A stretch of 64,000 nt of DNA, taken from Triatoma infestans (lineage: Eukaryota; Arthropoda; Insecta; Hemiptera; Reduviidae). The position numbers were made by a program, and so were the translations under genes. The notes below the pieces were generated by a model. It saw only the letters and a program-made list of their open reading frames with translations. It was not told where the DNA came from and did no database searches. The stretch spans positions 124,001 through 188,000 of the forward strand of contig JAAEAF010000662.1 of NCBI GenBank assembly GCA_011037195.1. Direction: 5' to 3'. Shown here piece by piece: positions 36,722-47,900 of the stretch (the first letter of the stretch is position 1; each line of letters starts with the position of its first letter).

Positions 36722-37012
36722 AACTGATAGATCAAAGATATTTTACGTGATAGCCTGCTTCTTTTTGTGGTCATCGACCGGTTTCGGGCATTCGCCCATC
36801 CATGTCAAACAGTGTGATAACATAGATTTGCACAGAGCAAATTTAGTTTTTACACTCTTTTGTGCTCTGTGCAAATCTATGTTATGACACTGTTTGACAA
36901 ACGCATTCTAATGATGGGCGTACGCCCGAAACCGGTCGATGACCACAAAAAAGAAGCAGGCTTCGGAAAATATCTCTGATGCTTCCCAGCTCTGCGGAAC
37001 CAACCACAAGTA
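36722..37012. mobile_element. Fold-back element, hammerhead type 1
   Basis: Arms share GATATTTT, AGCCTGCTTC, GGTCATCGACCGGTTTCGGG and GATTTGCACAGAGCAAA in inverted order, and the right end (CTCTGCGGAACCAACCAC) matches the end of the element at 16.6-16.9 kb. It sits in a minus-oriented GT-repeat copy. No clear target duplication seen. The central tandem of the 16-kb copy is nearly absent. Confidence 0.7.
36904..36941 (+). ncRNA. Hammerhead-like motif, right arm
   Basis: Reads CATT, CTAATGA (core G5 changed to A), T, GGGC-GTAC-GCCC, GAAA, CCGGTC, GATG. The left-arm copy at 36772-36804 has lost the CTGANGA block. Confidence 0.4.
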
Positions 37013-37014
37013 AA

Positions 37015-37205
37015 GTTGCACTTACTAGGTTGATGGAATTTGCCAGAAACTTTCGTGCTAGTACCAAAACGGAATACCAAGTTTGAGCTTTTTGCGATTT
37101 TTGGAGATATTCTGTTTCAACACACACACACACAGACGATGCTCTGAAAACATTTTTTCGTACTCTGGGGACCTCAAAACACTATTTCCCTTGTAAACTC
37201 ATTTT
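37015..37205 (-). repeat. Dispersed GT-repeat family fragment
   Basis: GTAAAGTTGCACTTAC, CAAACTTGG-like and CACACACACACACAGACG tract followed by TCTGGGGACCTCAAAACAC, in minus orientation. Confidence 0.65.
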
Positions 37206-37219
37206 TTTTTTGACAAGGC

Positions 37220-38465
37220 ACACTGGGTGAGCGGTATCTGGGCTCCCGCGGATTCCCGCCTATAAGGATACAGCTTACATTGAGTAGAGGCATCACTATA
37301 ACACATAACAGTCTAAGCTTATACCTATCTAAAATTAAACTAGTACAAGTGGGCCCCCAGTACTCGATATTCTTGGAGAGACAATGATCCTAGCTGACTT
37401 CGGATATTCTCCGCTTGACTCGGATCATTACTTTCGCATCTACCGTTGGGTCCAAAACAAAAGCAATGTCGCTGTTTTCCTCGAAGGTCACGATGTCAGC
37501 ATACCTGACTGAACCGTCCGTATCGATGGCATAAACTTCCTCAAAGCTCGTAAAGCCCCGTTGATGGAGCAAATCCATAATAGCATGCTTCACTCTGTGA
37601 TGGCGTCGGGTTATTAGGAGCATGTTATTCGGACATGTACCAAGCACATGGGCTGGTGTTTCAGGCTCTCTGCCGCATCTGCGACAGAGGGGTCCAACAG
37701 CTCCCGCAGACTGTCCGCCAACTCCAGGAACAGCACGAAGAGGGGCGTAGTTTGTATTGAGCTTTATGATGTTCGTCCATTCAGAGCCAGACAGGGTTTT
37801 CTTATCACAAATAAACCTATTTGCTTTTGGGTTACCCTTAAAATGGCAAACTCCAACTCCCTGCCACTTGCAGCTAGTCCATTCTTCGAAAGAATTCTCT
37901 CTCAATTGCCGCCTTATATTCCTTATGTTTGGAAAGTCACCAAAATCCTCCATTTGCAGCGCCAACCTTGAGGCACATTTCTTCGCCTCTGTCTTGTAGT
38001 CGAAGATCTGCTGGAAATGCCGATCCTGGACGTTAGCTAACTTCTGAACAAGAGACCAATGCTGTAGAGGCGCTTCCCATTCGCATCGAAGTAGGCCCAG
38101 GCCACGATACCGCCTTGGGGCATACATCATGGCCGAAGCAGTGTTTGCTGGAAGGCCAAGCATGGCCTTTGCACTTCGTCTGATTATTACATCGGTTCCC
38201 TCCAGCAGCGCTGGACTCAGCTTTATAAGCGGAGCGGTTTGGAAAGGGTACGCTATTGTTGGGAATACATACTGGTTCAGAACGTTCAATTTTTGGTCCG
38301 GTTTCAACAGGTTAGACGTGGTAAGCTTACTCATGTTTTCGTTGAGTTTTTTTATTGCCTCTTCATTGACCTCCAATTCACTCGAGAAGGTACATCCCAG
38401 ATACTTAATCGTCTTGTAACTGTCAATGGAGTCGATAATATATATCCAACTCCTGCCATGTCTAT
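37220..38465 (-). pseudogene. R2-like LINE: C-terminal region with knuckle and restriction-like endonuclease
   Basis: The longest coding remnant in the left half, open on the minus strand from about 38460 to the stop at 37390. It starts in the thumb region after the reverse transcriptase (Y-K-T-I-K-Y-L-G-C-T-F near 38425, L-K-P-D-Q-K near 38320). Next are a basic region and C-R-R-C-G-R-E-P-E-T-P-A-H-V-L-G-T-C-P near 37680, a CCHC knuckle. Then comes R-Y-A-D-I-V near 37500, resembling the P-D motif of the restriction-like endonuclease with P changed to A. Catalytic reverse-transcriptase motifs are missing, so it is 5'-truncated. GC content is higher than the surroundings. Confidence 0.75.
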
Positions 38466-38469
38466 ATGT

Positions 38470-39000
38470 ATTTTAAATTTAAACTTATTTAACTATTATA
38501 TTTAAACCTGAGCGAATTTTATTTAATGTTATATTTAGAATTTCTCAATTTTATAATTGCACTAACTGCGGTAAGAGAAATTCGTGTTGAAATTTTTCCT
38601 TACTCGGATATTTCAAAAAATTTACTTGCAAAAATTTATCATTGAAAAAATGATAAAGAACTTTTTTTAAAACATCTCCAGTAATTATTGATTATTTGCG
38701 CAGATAGTCTGAGTGGATTGTTATCAAAACCTGTTCAACATTTATTGATAAGTTTTTTTTCAATTTTTTTTTTTTTTAATTAAACAAAATTCTAGAGAGA
38801 AATCCCCAGATACGAATATAACATTCTGTTAGTGCAGTTCTCAACGTTCCATTAGGCAAAGTTTCACAAACATACTGGCCGAGTAGTGTAGTGGTATAAA
38901 CAGAAATAAAAGTGACTACATAGATAATATAAATTATAATTAAAGAGTTTATACTTGCTTAACCTAGAATTAGTGATTGTACTCCAACAGCAATTCCTTT
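38470..39000. other. Intergenic AT-rich DNA
   Basis: Holds a GT-repeat family end (ACTGCGGTAAGAGAAATTCG near 38566-38585). Otherwise nothing recognised. Confidence 0.45.
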
Positions 39001-40111
39001 CTATACTTTAGTGCTTCTATAGAATAATTGTACAAAGCATGCCCGTCATTACCACCCAGACACAACAGGAAGTGAACCCAGTCCAACATAACTTTTCTAA
39101 ATCAGGTCCGCCGGAATTACTCCCAGAACCGGATAAAAACGGCAACAAAATGATATAAATCCCCTTAATAGCCGACAGATTGCAAAGCGAACAGTTATAC
39201 CGATCAGCAGACCGGGTCACAGAATAATTCAGCGGTAACATCTCCCTACTACTCCTCATTATAAGAGAGATAAACCTTAGTTTATTTTCATTATTATATC
39301 TGTTGCTTATATCTTGTAATATTACTTCTTTATAAATTTTGTACAATTTTATGTCGTTCCTTTTACATATTAATTGAAGATCTAATCTAATCTAAATCTA
39401 ACAATTCATATTCACAGTCATGTCCTAGGTAAATATTTTTAACATTACAATAAATTATATTTATTACATAATTCTGATATGTCTTTAATCCAAAATATAA
39501 AATATATATGTCACATAGTCGAAGGCAAAGTTGTGAATTTAATGCTTTACTAACATAATTAACATGTAAACGCAATGTATAATAAACAAGGGGGGTTCAG
39601 ACCGCCCTTTAATGGACAATATAATCGGGACAAAGTTAGGGAAGGGAGAACAACCTTTTTGAAAACTACGTTTATAGTTTCTCTACTTCATTACAGTAAC
39701 TGCCCCATACTTGCGTCGAATAATAGATAATAGCTCTGCTTACCAAATCAAATAACTTGTATTTTCCAGACAAAGGTCAGAGTTTACAATGAAACTATTC
39801 CATGTTGAGTTAATAGCAAATTTAATAGTTGATAACTTTTCTTGAAAATGGTTTGTAAACGACGGGCGCGGTGTTATATGACGCTCAGATATTTATACTT
39901 CCACACTACATCCATGATCTCTACATTAAATACCACCATCGCTCTGTAGGCGCCCTCTTTCCGCCCTTTCCATAAATCATGATTTCTTTTATTTTTCATC
40001 GTTCAAGTTCACATACTGCAATCAATTAATCATATTTTGTTGGGTACGCGTCTCCGAATCCGTCCGCATATAACAGGCATCTTACATTTAAATCCTTTGT
40101 CCATATACCTC

Positions 40112-40328
40112 CTTCTATATAATGATAATAAAGATTCTCGACCGATCTGTTAACAACTGCAGGAGATCACGAGGAGCGGTCAATAAAAACACTTTTTTCA
40201 AACTTATCCTATGTTTCGACAAATTTATCCCTGAAAAAGGCAATAAATTGTCGAAATGTAGAATAAGTTTTAAAGAAGTGTTTTTATTGACCGCTCCTCC
40301 TAATCTCCTGCAGTTACTTCTATATAAT
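40112..40328. mobile_element. Fold-back element, hammerhead type 3, with 12-bp target duplication
   Basis: Bases 40124-40316 (193 bp) are bounded by the identical 12-mer CTTCTATATAAT at 40112-40123 and 40317-40328. The arms are inverted copies (CTGCAGGAGAT and CGGTCAATAAAAACACTT against their complements). The host sequence is a LINE, so joining the two duplication copies restores the order of LINE motifs. The same element type occurs at 57.3-57.7 kb. Confidence 0.85.
40225..40266 (+). ncRNA. Hammerhead-like motif (degenerate) at the palindrome centre
   Basis: Reads TTATCC, CTGAAAA (core G8 changed to A), A, GGCAAT-AAA-TTGTC, GAAA, TGTA, GAATAA. Both strands share the stem II palindrome. Confidence 0.35.
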
Positions 40329-40654
40329 CATATAGATCGTTTATAAATAATGAGAAAAGCAGTGGACAACAAACACCCTTGCTTTACCCTAAATTTTGTT
40401 TCATAAAATTCAGTCAAAGCTTTTTGCGTCCAAAAAACAGCCTCTGATTTACTGTGGAAACTTTGTCAATGGCTCAAAAAATTTGGTGGAACATTCATTG
40501 TAATAAATAGCAATTGTAATAAGCATTGGTAATTTGTAATAAATAGCATCTCCCAATGGAGGGACAAAGGCTGAGTGGAAAATCAATAAAAAAAACAACA
40601 TATTTTACTACATTTCCTCATAGTTTTAATTTCAGTAATAGGGAAGGGAATGTA

Positions 40655-40841
40655 CTGGGCTCCCACGCGGAGGCCCCCTCGAGTCTAGCTGTGCTACCTT
40701 TGGATTTTTTCTTTCTAGGAGCCTCTACAGCTCCTGTCTGTAACGAGAGAACACTGTCCGGAGGCCGGCAATGCACTCAGCAGGCACCGGGCGCCAATGA
40801 ACATAGATGTTGACGCGCCTTAAATTAAAAAAAAAAAAATT
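40655..40841 (+). mobile_element. tRNA-derived SINE, plus-strand copy with A tail
   Basis: Body blocks GAGCCTCTA, GTCTGTAACG, GGCCGGCAATGC, GCGCCAATGA and the 3' end GCGCCTTAAATT followed by an A run (40827-40839) match the SINE at 50068-50271 in the same order. The tRNA-like head is degraded. Confidence 0.7.
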
Positions 40842-41056
40842 CAATAATATTCAAACAATTAAACATATGGTTAGTAGAAAAATCCTTTCTAAATCTAAAT
40901 TTTATATTCAATTTATATTTTATCTTCAATTTGATTGAATTTAAATTCTAAACTTAAAGAAATTACTTTTTTAAGGAAACCATCCCCCCCCCCTGACTTC
41001 TTTAAATGAACTTTCACGGGAAAAGGTTCCCAATAGAAGTGATACGTTCGATATTT

Positions 41057-41098
41057 AATCCTGACCAGTTTCGGATATTCATCCATCGTCAGAGCAAA
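41057..41098 (-). ncRNA. Hammerhead-like motif, left arm
   Basis: Minus strand: TTTGCT, CTGACGA, T, GGAT-GAAT-ATCC (perfect 4-bp stem II), GAAA, CTGGTC, AGGATT. Core intact. Stem I pairs at four of the first five positions. Confidence 0.55.
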
Positions 41099-41260
41099 TT
41101 CACCAAGTTCTTGTAGAGAGTTCACTTCAACGAAATGTTTCTGTAGACTCACACTTGTTGGTTCTATATATACAGTATATATTGTTGATATATACAACCA
41201 ACAAGTGTGAGTCTACAGAAACATTTCGTTGAAGTGTACTCTCTACACGAACTTGGTGAA

Positions 41261-41302
41261 TTTGCTCTGACGATGGATGAATATCCGAAACTGGTCAGGA
41301 AC
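41261..41302 (+). ncRNA. Hammerhead-like motif, right arm
   Basis: Same core as the left arm on the opposite strand: TTTGCT, CTGACGA, T, GGAT-GAAT-ATCC, GAAA, CTGGTC, AGGAAC. A transcript across the element would carry one motif and the complement of the other; transcripts of either strand carry one active-sense motif. Confidence 0.55.
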
Positions 41303-41636
41303 AAAACTAATGTGCATGCTACGACGGATATAATACCGGATGTTATCCAGCATTGCGGACCCACCCACATCTTCAAAAGTTATAGGTCTCTGTATTCAAG
41401 TTAGTGTACAAATTTAATGAAACCAGACAGTTTTTTACTTTTATTATGGATAAAATCGTAGAAAAATGAAAGAACCAGTAGAAAAGCTCCTACGGTCAAC
41501 CGATTTTATTCAATTCCAATTTCGGAAATAAATTTAATTCTAATTAATTTTGTTATTTAGATGAAGAAATCGTATAATAAACTAAATTAGTACATTTAGA
41601 GGAAAACATGAAGCCACCCTATCACCAAAAGCCGCT

Positions 41637-43472
41637 TTAACCCTTGAGTCGTCACCTTTCGTAAAGTGCTATAAGCCGTCACCTCGGGTCATATTGACCC
41701 AACATTAAAAATCATTAAATAGAAAGTGAAAACTAATTAATATCATGTTATGGGGAACAGAAATCAAACCCAGAGTGTTTATTTACACTTAAATAAAACA
41801 GAATTAAAAATTAAAAACTAAATACATAACATAAAAATGTAAATTCTAAATGAGGTACTACTAAGCCTGTAATAAAAAAATAAGGAAATTATTGAGAATT
41901 TACAGTTAAAATTAAAACAATTAGTTAGTTATAATTATTTCTGCAGTTACTGCAAATAGTTACTGAGTGTATCTTGCATAATGTAGTTTTTACAGTTACT
42001 GCAAAAATTAGGATACTTATTGTCCCTTGTACTAAGGCATATGTGGCATCTCATTCGTTTTTTAGGGTTTGGAATATCTACTTCATTTGTTGCAATCGGG
42101 AGTATTTTTGCGCCTTCTTCTTGCAGATACATATTGATCCTTACCTTCAAATTCCGTGGGATCACGGTGCTCAGCGACCTTCTTATAATGACATTTCGCA
42201 CTAACTGATGCCCCAAACTTTTGAGGAAGGTGCGTCGGTCCATTTTGAAATTTATATTTTTACGTTGGGCATTATTTTTATATGTGATATATGCATTAAT
42301 GCCTGACACATTAAGTGGTAAAAAATTGCCAGGGGCCATCTATTGTTTTTCTTCCAACAGAATAATTTGAACAAAGTTGGTCATTAGTATCGACCTCTCC
42401 CTTGGTGGCATTGTAAAATGTTATAATTTCGGGTTTATTTGGCCAAAGAAAACACTACTGGTCCATCTCGATCCCAAAAATCTTTTAAGTTAGTGTGATC
42501 TCCCCTATACATTCCTGTCAATATGAGGAGTCCGATGACACCCCTCATTCCATCCGAATCTGTTTTTCGACAGTCTTGGTAGCGTTTATAATGCAAGCAA
42601 GCCAATGCAATGTAAGTGTTGGTATTCTCAACTAAAAGATTTATTTCATCATTGAAAAAAATAGAAAATGCAGCCAATTCATTTTCAGTATCTTGAAATT
42701 TTTGGCGCACTCGGGTAAATTTTTTATTATATTTATTTTTGTTGTTCGACTGCTTGCTCGCAGAGGTTCACTGTTCCACCTAATTGCTTTACTCTTTGAA
42801 ATGAAATTGTTTGGTTCCCTTTCATGAACTATTTCTGGCTCATTATCACTTGCTGATTGATCTGTATGAGTGTCATGATCGCTTCTTTCTTCACCGTCAC
42901 TTCCATCTTCTTCTGAATCATCAATTTCAGAGTCTAAGTTAAACGGAATATCTCCTTCTTCACGATTTTGTCTTTCAAATTCCTCTAAGATTTCTTCATT
43001 TGTAACAAATCTTGGTCTGGCTGATATCTGAAATGTAACATTATTCCACAGAAATAAGAAAACCATTACCTTGTCAATAGATATTTAGGAAAAGATTATG
43101 AACAGCAACAACAATAAAAAAATACTTTTATTGATTAAAATCAAAGAATTACTTCGCAATCAGTTTTATTGGAGGAAAAAGTTGTTACACAAATTGTCAC
43201 CTCGGGTCGAAGTAGAGTTTTTAAGATTTACATACAGAATCACCTCGGGTCAAAATACTAAGAAATGAACTGCACACGCCGTCACCTCGGGTCAGAATGG
43301 CTGATTCGAGCCCATAAAACCGGCGGCGGGAAAAAGACCAATGACATCTCAATCAAAATACGTCAAAAAGAGAAAAATAAAAATTTCGCTAGCCTAACCC
43401 ACTTAGATATAAAAATAGACTTAAAAGTATGAGCTGGGTCAATATGACCCGACGTGACGGCTGAAGGGTTAA
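41637..43472 (-). mobile_element. piggyBac element, internally deleted
   Basis: TTAA target duplications at 41637-41640 and 43469-43472 bound an 1828-bp element. Ends are CCCTTGAGTCGTCACC on the left and, inverted, CCCTTCAGCCGTCACG on the right. Subterminal copies of GTCACCTCGGGTCA lie at 41678, 43196, 43241 (partial) and 43281 and may bind transposase. The element sits in a copy of the dispersed GT-repeat family. It has lost the central coding region and is non-autonomous. Confidence 0.9.
41947..43066 (-). pseudogene. piggyBac-type transposase, central catalytic region deleted
   Basis: The N-terminal half, 43066-42640, is acidic (D-S-E-E-D-G-S-D-G-E-E) and then changes frame. The block 42710-42435 reads F-F-N-D-E-I-N-L-L-V, M-R-G-V-I-G-L-L-I-L-T-G-M-Y-R and L-K-D-F-W-D-R-D-G, matching the start of the piggyBac domain. 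The C-terminal block 42339-41947 has V-S-G-I-N-A-Y-I and the cysteine-rich tail R-M-R-C-H-I-C, C-S-N-C-K. The segment with the three catalytic Asp residues is gone, joined near 42340-42435. An upstream start codon assignment is uncertain. Confidence 0.85.
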
Positions 43473-43879
43473 ATGAATTTTCCCAAAGAAACGTTACAAA
43501 TCAAAGTTGTAGCACTTAGTATGATTGGCTGATAGTCCAAGTTTAAAGAAAAACGTTGGAGTCATTATCGAGAAAATTATAAAAAATTTAAAAATCCAGT
43601 CGTAAAGTGGTTACTTCCGGCTGAGGAATTTTAACAGATAACTTACTGTCGGATCCCATGGTTCTACCTCAACGAAATGTCAATTTTGACGTTTTTGCGA
43701 TTTTTTGTTTTTGAGCTATGCTGTTCACATACACACGCACAAATGCACAGACCATTTTCTAAAAACCACTTTTTTGGACTTGGAGGATCTCAAAACTTGT
43801 ATTACCGGTGAAAAGTCGATATCGAAAATTTGACACCAATACAATATTTGCTCGTGTATAAGAGAGTAAAAAATTATTT

Positions 43880-44655
43880 TTGCGGCACTTCAGCGAGTTG
43901 TACAGTTCTACCAACTATATATGCTAATAATAATTCAATTTGTTGTTAAAATTTTGTCTTTGTAGAAAATCGATTGGCAGGATGGAAATTTTCTGAAAAT
44001 CGCGTAACCACGTTTATCGCGATTTTTTCAGTTCGAGAAAAGTTTAGAAGGTTCTGGAGGAAATGGGGGGACAAGATCACATCTCATTACAGTTTAAGTT
44101 CCTCTTCTTCTTATTTTGGCTTTCGATAAACTGTGTTCATATGGTAATTCCCCCTAGTTCCCAATTCCTACTTTTTCATACCGTTCCAATTTCCTTCGCT
44201 CAATCTTTTCGCAGCCCTTCTTCCCATATGTCCTCAATCATGTTTTTCTCGGAAATCCTCTCCTTCTTCATTCTCTGGACACACAATTCACCATCCTTTT
44301 AGGCCATTTATTATTTCCCATCCTCCTAAGATGTTCAAACCATTTGAGGCTTTTTACTTCGATGTTGTAGAGAAGATTATAAATCTTGCTCGAATTTCAT
44401 TTTTTGGTATAACTTCTGTAATCGGGATAACTCACAGCTCCGTCTCCAGTGATCCATTTTCATAGCAATTTCTGTCTTAGGTTTTCTGTTTCCGCCCATA
44501 TCCTCACATCGATATAAAACCGCGCCCAATTTTGTATGCATTTCTTCGCCTGCATAGTATTGATAGCAACTTAATATTTAGCCAAAATTCGAAGTTGATG
44601 AAATATTTATCTTGCAAAACTGTGAGAACTGTGTGAACGGCAGTAAGAGACAGCC
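43880..44655 (+). repeat. GT-repeat family 3' half split by a LINE fragment
   Basis: Plus-oriented blocks (CAGTTCTACCAACTATATATG, GAAAATCGATTGGCAGGATGG) precede the LINE piece. After it come CCAAAATTCGAAGTTGATG and the end GGCAGTAAGAGACAGCC at about 44639-44655. Confidence 0.55.
44055..44570 (-). pseudogene. LINE pol C-terminal fragment
   Basis: Minus-strand reading gives D-H-W-R-R-S near 44450, L-K-W-F-E-H-L-R-R-M-G-N-N-K-W-P-K-R near 44340 and further degraded blocks. It is the same type of LINE tail as at 11300 and 47690, again inside a copy of the dispersed repeat. Confidence 0.55.
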
Positions 44656-44922
44656 CGTGTCAATATTCTGCACCAGACATTTATTTGTTTATTTATTTTC
44701 TCCGTTTTGAATAACTCGATGCTTGAACGATGCTCGAACTGTTGTTCACTTGTTTAGATTGCTTCTTCATTAGAGTAGTTGTTGTTGTTTTGAGTATTAG
44801 AATCACTCAAAAATTATATGTCTAGTTTCCCTCATTTTAGGAATCACTGACTTGAAGGCGTAGTAAATAAATTACGTGCCTTTTACTAGTATTCATCTTC
44901 ACCTGTTTATTTATTTTTACAG

Positions 44923-44966
44923 ACACCCCTATAAACCTCTACAAAATATTAAAGTTTAAAACCAAA
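44923..44966 (+). other. 5' untranslated part of the CNT coding exon 1
   Basis: A TTTATTTTTACAG acceptor ends at 44922, 44 bases before the ATG at 44967. This suggests a non-coding exon further upstream, which I could not locate. The start context is AACCAAAATGG. Confidence 0.5.
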
Positions 44967-47900
44967 ATGGCCGCTAGTAATATTCAGGTATGTTTTCAAA
45001 ATACACTAAATTATCAAAAAAATATTTTTAGTTACAAATTTATTTGGAAAGAAATTTTAATATTTATTAATCTTGACAATATAGTTTTTTTTTGTATGGA
45101 TTAATTTATTTTCTGTTTATTATAATTAATATTATTATATATTTCATAGTACACAGATGAGGAGGCTAAATATAGTATACCTTTGAATGATATTGAAACA
45201 AATATAGGAAATGTACAGAATACAGTAACTCCAGTGTTGTTATCAAGAAATAATGATGAATATAAGATTGATTATCTTGAACCAGTAAGTACATTATGTA
45301 TGAGTTTGTTAATGACACTATTAATTTTATGGACAGTTATTTGATGGATGATGTTCTTAATGTCTAGGATTAATTCTAACTAGGATTAAATTGTGTAACT
45401 TATATATTACACTTTTATCTTTGTTAAAATGCTAACCAAAAAGCCAATATATATATATATATATCCGTGTAACAGATTTTTACATTCACTGTCGGTAAGA
45501 GAGCCTATTGCGAACATAAAATTTTCAAAATTGTATTTTATTTTGCCGATAATACGTATGCTAAGGTGTTCTGAAAACGAATCAATGTTTTAAGCGAATG
45601 GTCTCTCTCTCTATATGTGAGTTAGGTGTGTGTGCGTGAACAAAAATCCAAACGTATTCCCCCCACCTTATTCCACGATTCTTTTCCTCATATTCGAGAC
45701 GCTCACTTTCCTCATATGTAGTTTACTGATTACTTTAATAACCAGAATAACATCATAAAATTTACATATAAAATACACCTTCAACTTCCTGGTAAAAAAA
45801 ACCCATAAGGAAAAGCGTTCAAATTGGAATACCTCATACATAAAACCACTACCACTGATGCTATAATAGCAACATACATTTCCAAACTCACGACCCAACA
45901 TAAGCTAGCTGCATGAAGAACAGATTAAAAGCCACACCGCTCAAATCAATAAACAACAATAAGAATTACAAACAACAACAATATAGCCAAGAATAATGGT
46001 TTCAATACAAATATCATTAACAAATTACTACAGAATAATAAATACGAACTTAATAATTAAAGTTGTTGTAGTTGGGTCCGCTTAGCAGGCAAGCAACAGA
46101 GATATTTTCCATGACAGCCTGCTTCTTTTTGTAGTCATCGACCGGTTTCGTGCGTTCGCCCATCATCAGGATGTTTTGTCAAAACAGTCGATATTTCTTA
46201 TTAATTAATTACTAATTTATTATTTATTTTTATAATACAAATTATTTTATTATAATTTTTTATAATAAAAATTATTTTCTTAAATTTCCTGTTTTTTCTA
46301 GTGTGGAGGAATTGTAGGTAATATAATGCTATCATTCTGGAATTACATTGATGATTTCCGCCTAAAGTACAAACATTTATTAAAATTAATAATAAAAATA
46401 ATAGCAATTGTGCTTGTAATTTCATATATTGGTTATACAATAAAGGTATTCATTGATAAAGGTAGGATACTGTTTATGGTTTTTAATGGCATATTTATAT
46501 CTAAATATAAGAAATGAAATGTTTACGTTTAAATAAATAGTTTTTAGTATTACCAATAAATATGACAATTAATTGAAAGTCTACATATAAACAATATGGT
46601 TTTTCGAACAACTTAAAATAATATTGATAAGCGAAATTATTGTAGGGAGTTGCTTATTAAAAGTTATAAAGTTTCCATGAACTATTGTTTCAAATATTTT
46701 ATCACTTTAATTACACGACATTGTTTTCCTATATAATCTGATAATTTTTATTTAAACACTACCACCAATAAATATTTACAGAACAAAGAAAAATCCACTA
46801 CTAACAATAATTCTGTAGCTGAATGATTTCTGTTTTATTATAAATTTTATTATTATTATTTTTTGTTATTTTAGGTTCACCATTAGATTGGTGTTATGGC
46901 TATGGCATGGCCTTATTAATTTTAATAGTAATTTCATGGTGTTTACTTTATTATAAATTGATTAAAGTTAGTTTCAAATTGATGACACCATATTTTTCAA
47001 GAAATTTTGGAAAAAATATTACAAATATTCAATATTATATTAAGTAAGTGGGAATTTTATTTTCTACTGTTGCTTTGTGTCAAGGTCAGTTAATTTAAGA
47101 AAAATTAAAAAAAATATAGAAATACAAACTATTTTTAACCAAAGTTATATTAGTAATCATTATGATTTTTTTTTTCGTTTTTCTTTCGAATGCTTGCATG
47201 CTTAATAAAACTTTGATATTGAGCAAGCAATTTGACATTGAGTTTTTATCGGAATAAAGATATTTCTTAAGAAATGTTCTAATTAGATGTTTATGTTTAG
47301 TACTTGTTGCGATCGTGTCAAATTTTCGATATCGAGTTTTCACTGGAAATACATGTTTCGAGTTCCTCTGAGTCCAAAAAAGTGTTTTTTGGAAAATGGT
47401 CTGTGTGCTTGTATGTGAATACATAACTCAAAAATGAAAAATCGCAGAAATTTCAAACTTGATATTCCATGCGATCCGACAGGAAGTTGTCTATATCTCA
47501 ATTCCTTAACCGGAAGTAACACTTTATTCAATGGATTTTCCAGTTTTTTGTGCGATTGTCTCAAATACCAAAAACTGCCCAAGGATTTTCTTTAAACTGA
47601 TATAATAACTATACACAAAGAACTAGAACTTTTATTTGAAACATTTTTCCTGAAAAACTCATTTAAGGTGGTTTTTCTGAAGAGGAGAGTCTCTATCCAT
47701 TGCCTCCCTCTTCCAATTTCGAACTCCAAGCTTCGCAGCGTCCCTTGACACCTCATCGTCCCATCTGCTCCGTGGTCTTCCTCTTCTTCTTTTTCCATAG
47801 ATTTTCATCTCCAATATCTTTTTAGGCAATCTCGTTGATCCCATCCTAAGAACATGTCCAGCCCATCTTAGCCTGGCTACTTTTATAACGTTTACAATAT

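Larger units (their letters stand above)
39000..40470 (-). pseudogene. LINE pol fossil (reverse transcriptase to C-terminus)
   Basis: Read on the minus strand in several frames: A-V-F-W-T-Q-K-A-L-T near 40430, V-K-Q-G-C-L-L-S near 40370 (reverse-transcriptase motif), C-L-L-Y-A-D-G near 40070 (degraded Y-A-D-D), W-K-Y-K-Y-L near 39895, A-I-N-S-T-W-N-S-F-I near 39805, T-Q-V-W-G-S-Y-C-N-E-V-E-K near 39690 and C-S-L-C-N-L-S near 39175. The order is that of a LINE. A hammerhead fold-back element has inserted between the V-K-Q-G-C and Y-A-D-G blocks. Confidence 0.7.
41035..41387. mobile_element. Fold-back element, hammerhead type 2, both arms with intact cores
   Basis: Bases 41048-41374 form a hairpin centred near 41178. 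Flanks AGAAGTGATACGT (41035-41047) and AAAAGTTATAGGT (41375-41387) are imperfect copies of one site in the GT-repeat family, consistent with an old 11-13-bp target duplication. The right end (ATGCTACGACGG, CAGCATTGCGGA) matches the 26.4-kb copy. Confidence 0.75.
40980..43870 (-). repeat. GT-repeat family copy carrying two nested insertions
   Basis: Three pieces make one minus-oriented copy: 40980-41047, 41375-41640 and 43473-43870. The gaps hold a hammerhead fold-back element (inserted in AAGTGATAGGT of the 3' half) and a piggyBac element (inserted in the TTAA of ATTCATTTAAGGGG). The last piece has CACTTAGTATGATTG, GTTACTTCCGGCTGAGGAATT and ACTTGTATTACCGGTG. Confidence 0.75.

Noticed and set aside
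40142..40310. Rho-independent-terminator-like hairpin
   Set aside because: The hairpin is the arm pair of a mobile element with its own target duplication; the sequence is eukaryotic.
47095..47582. Overlapping minus-strand open frames of 80-109 codons
   Set aside because: They are antisense readings of a GT-repeat copy and lack any family motif.
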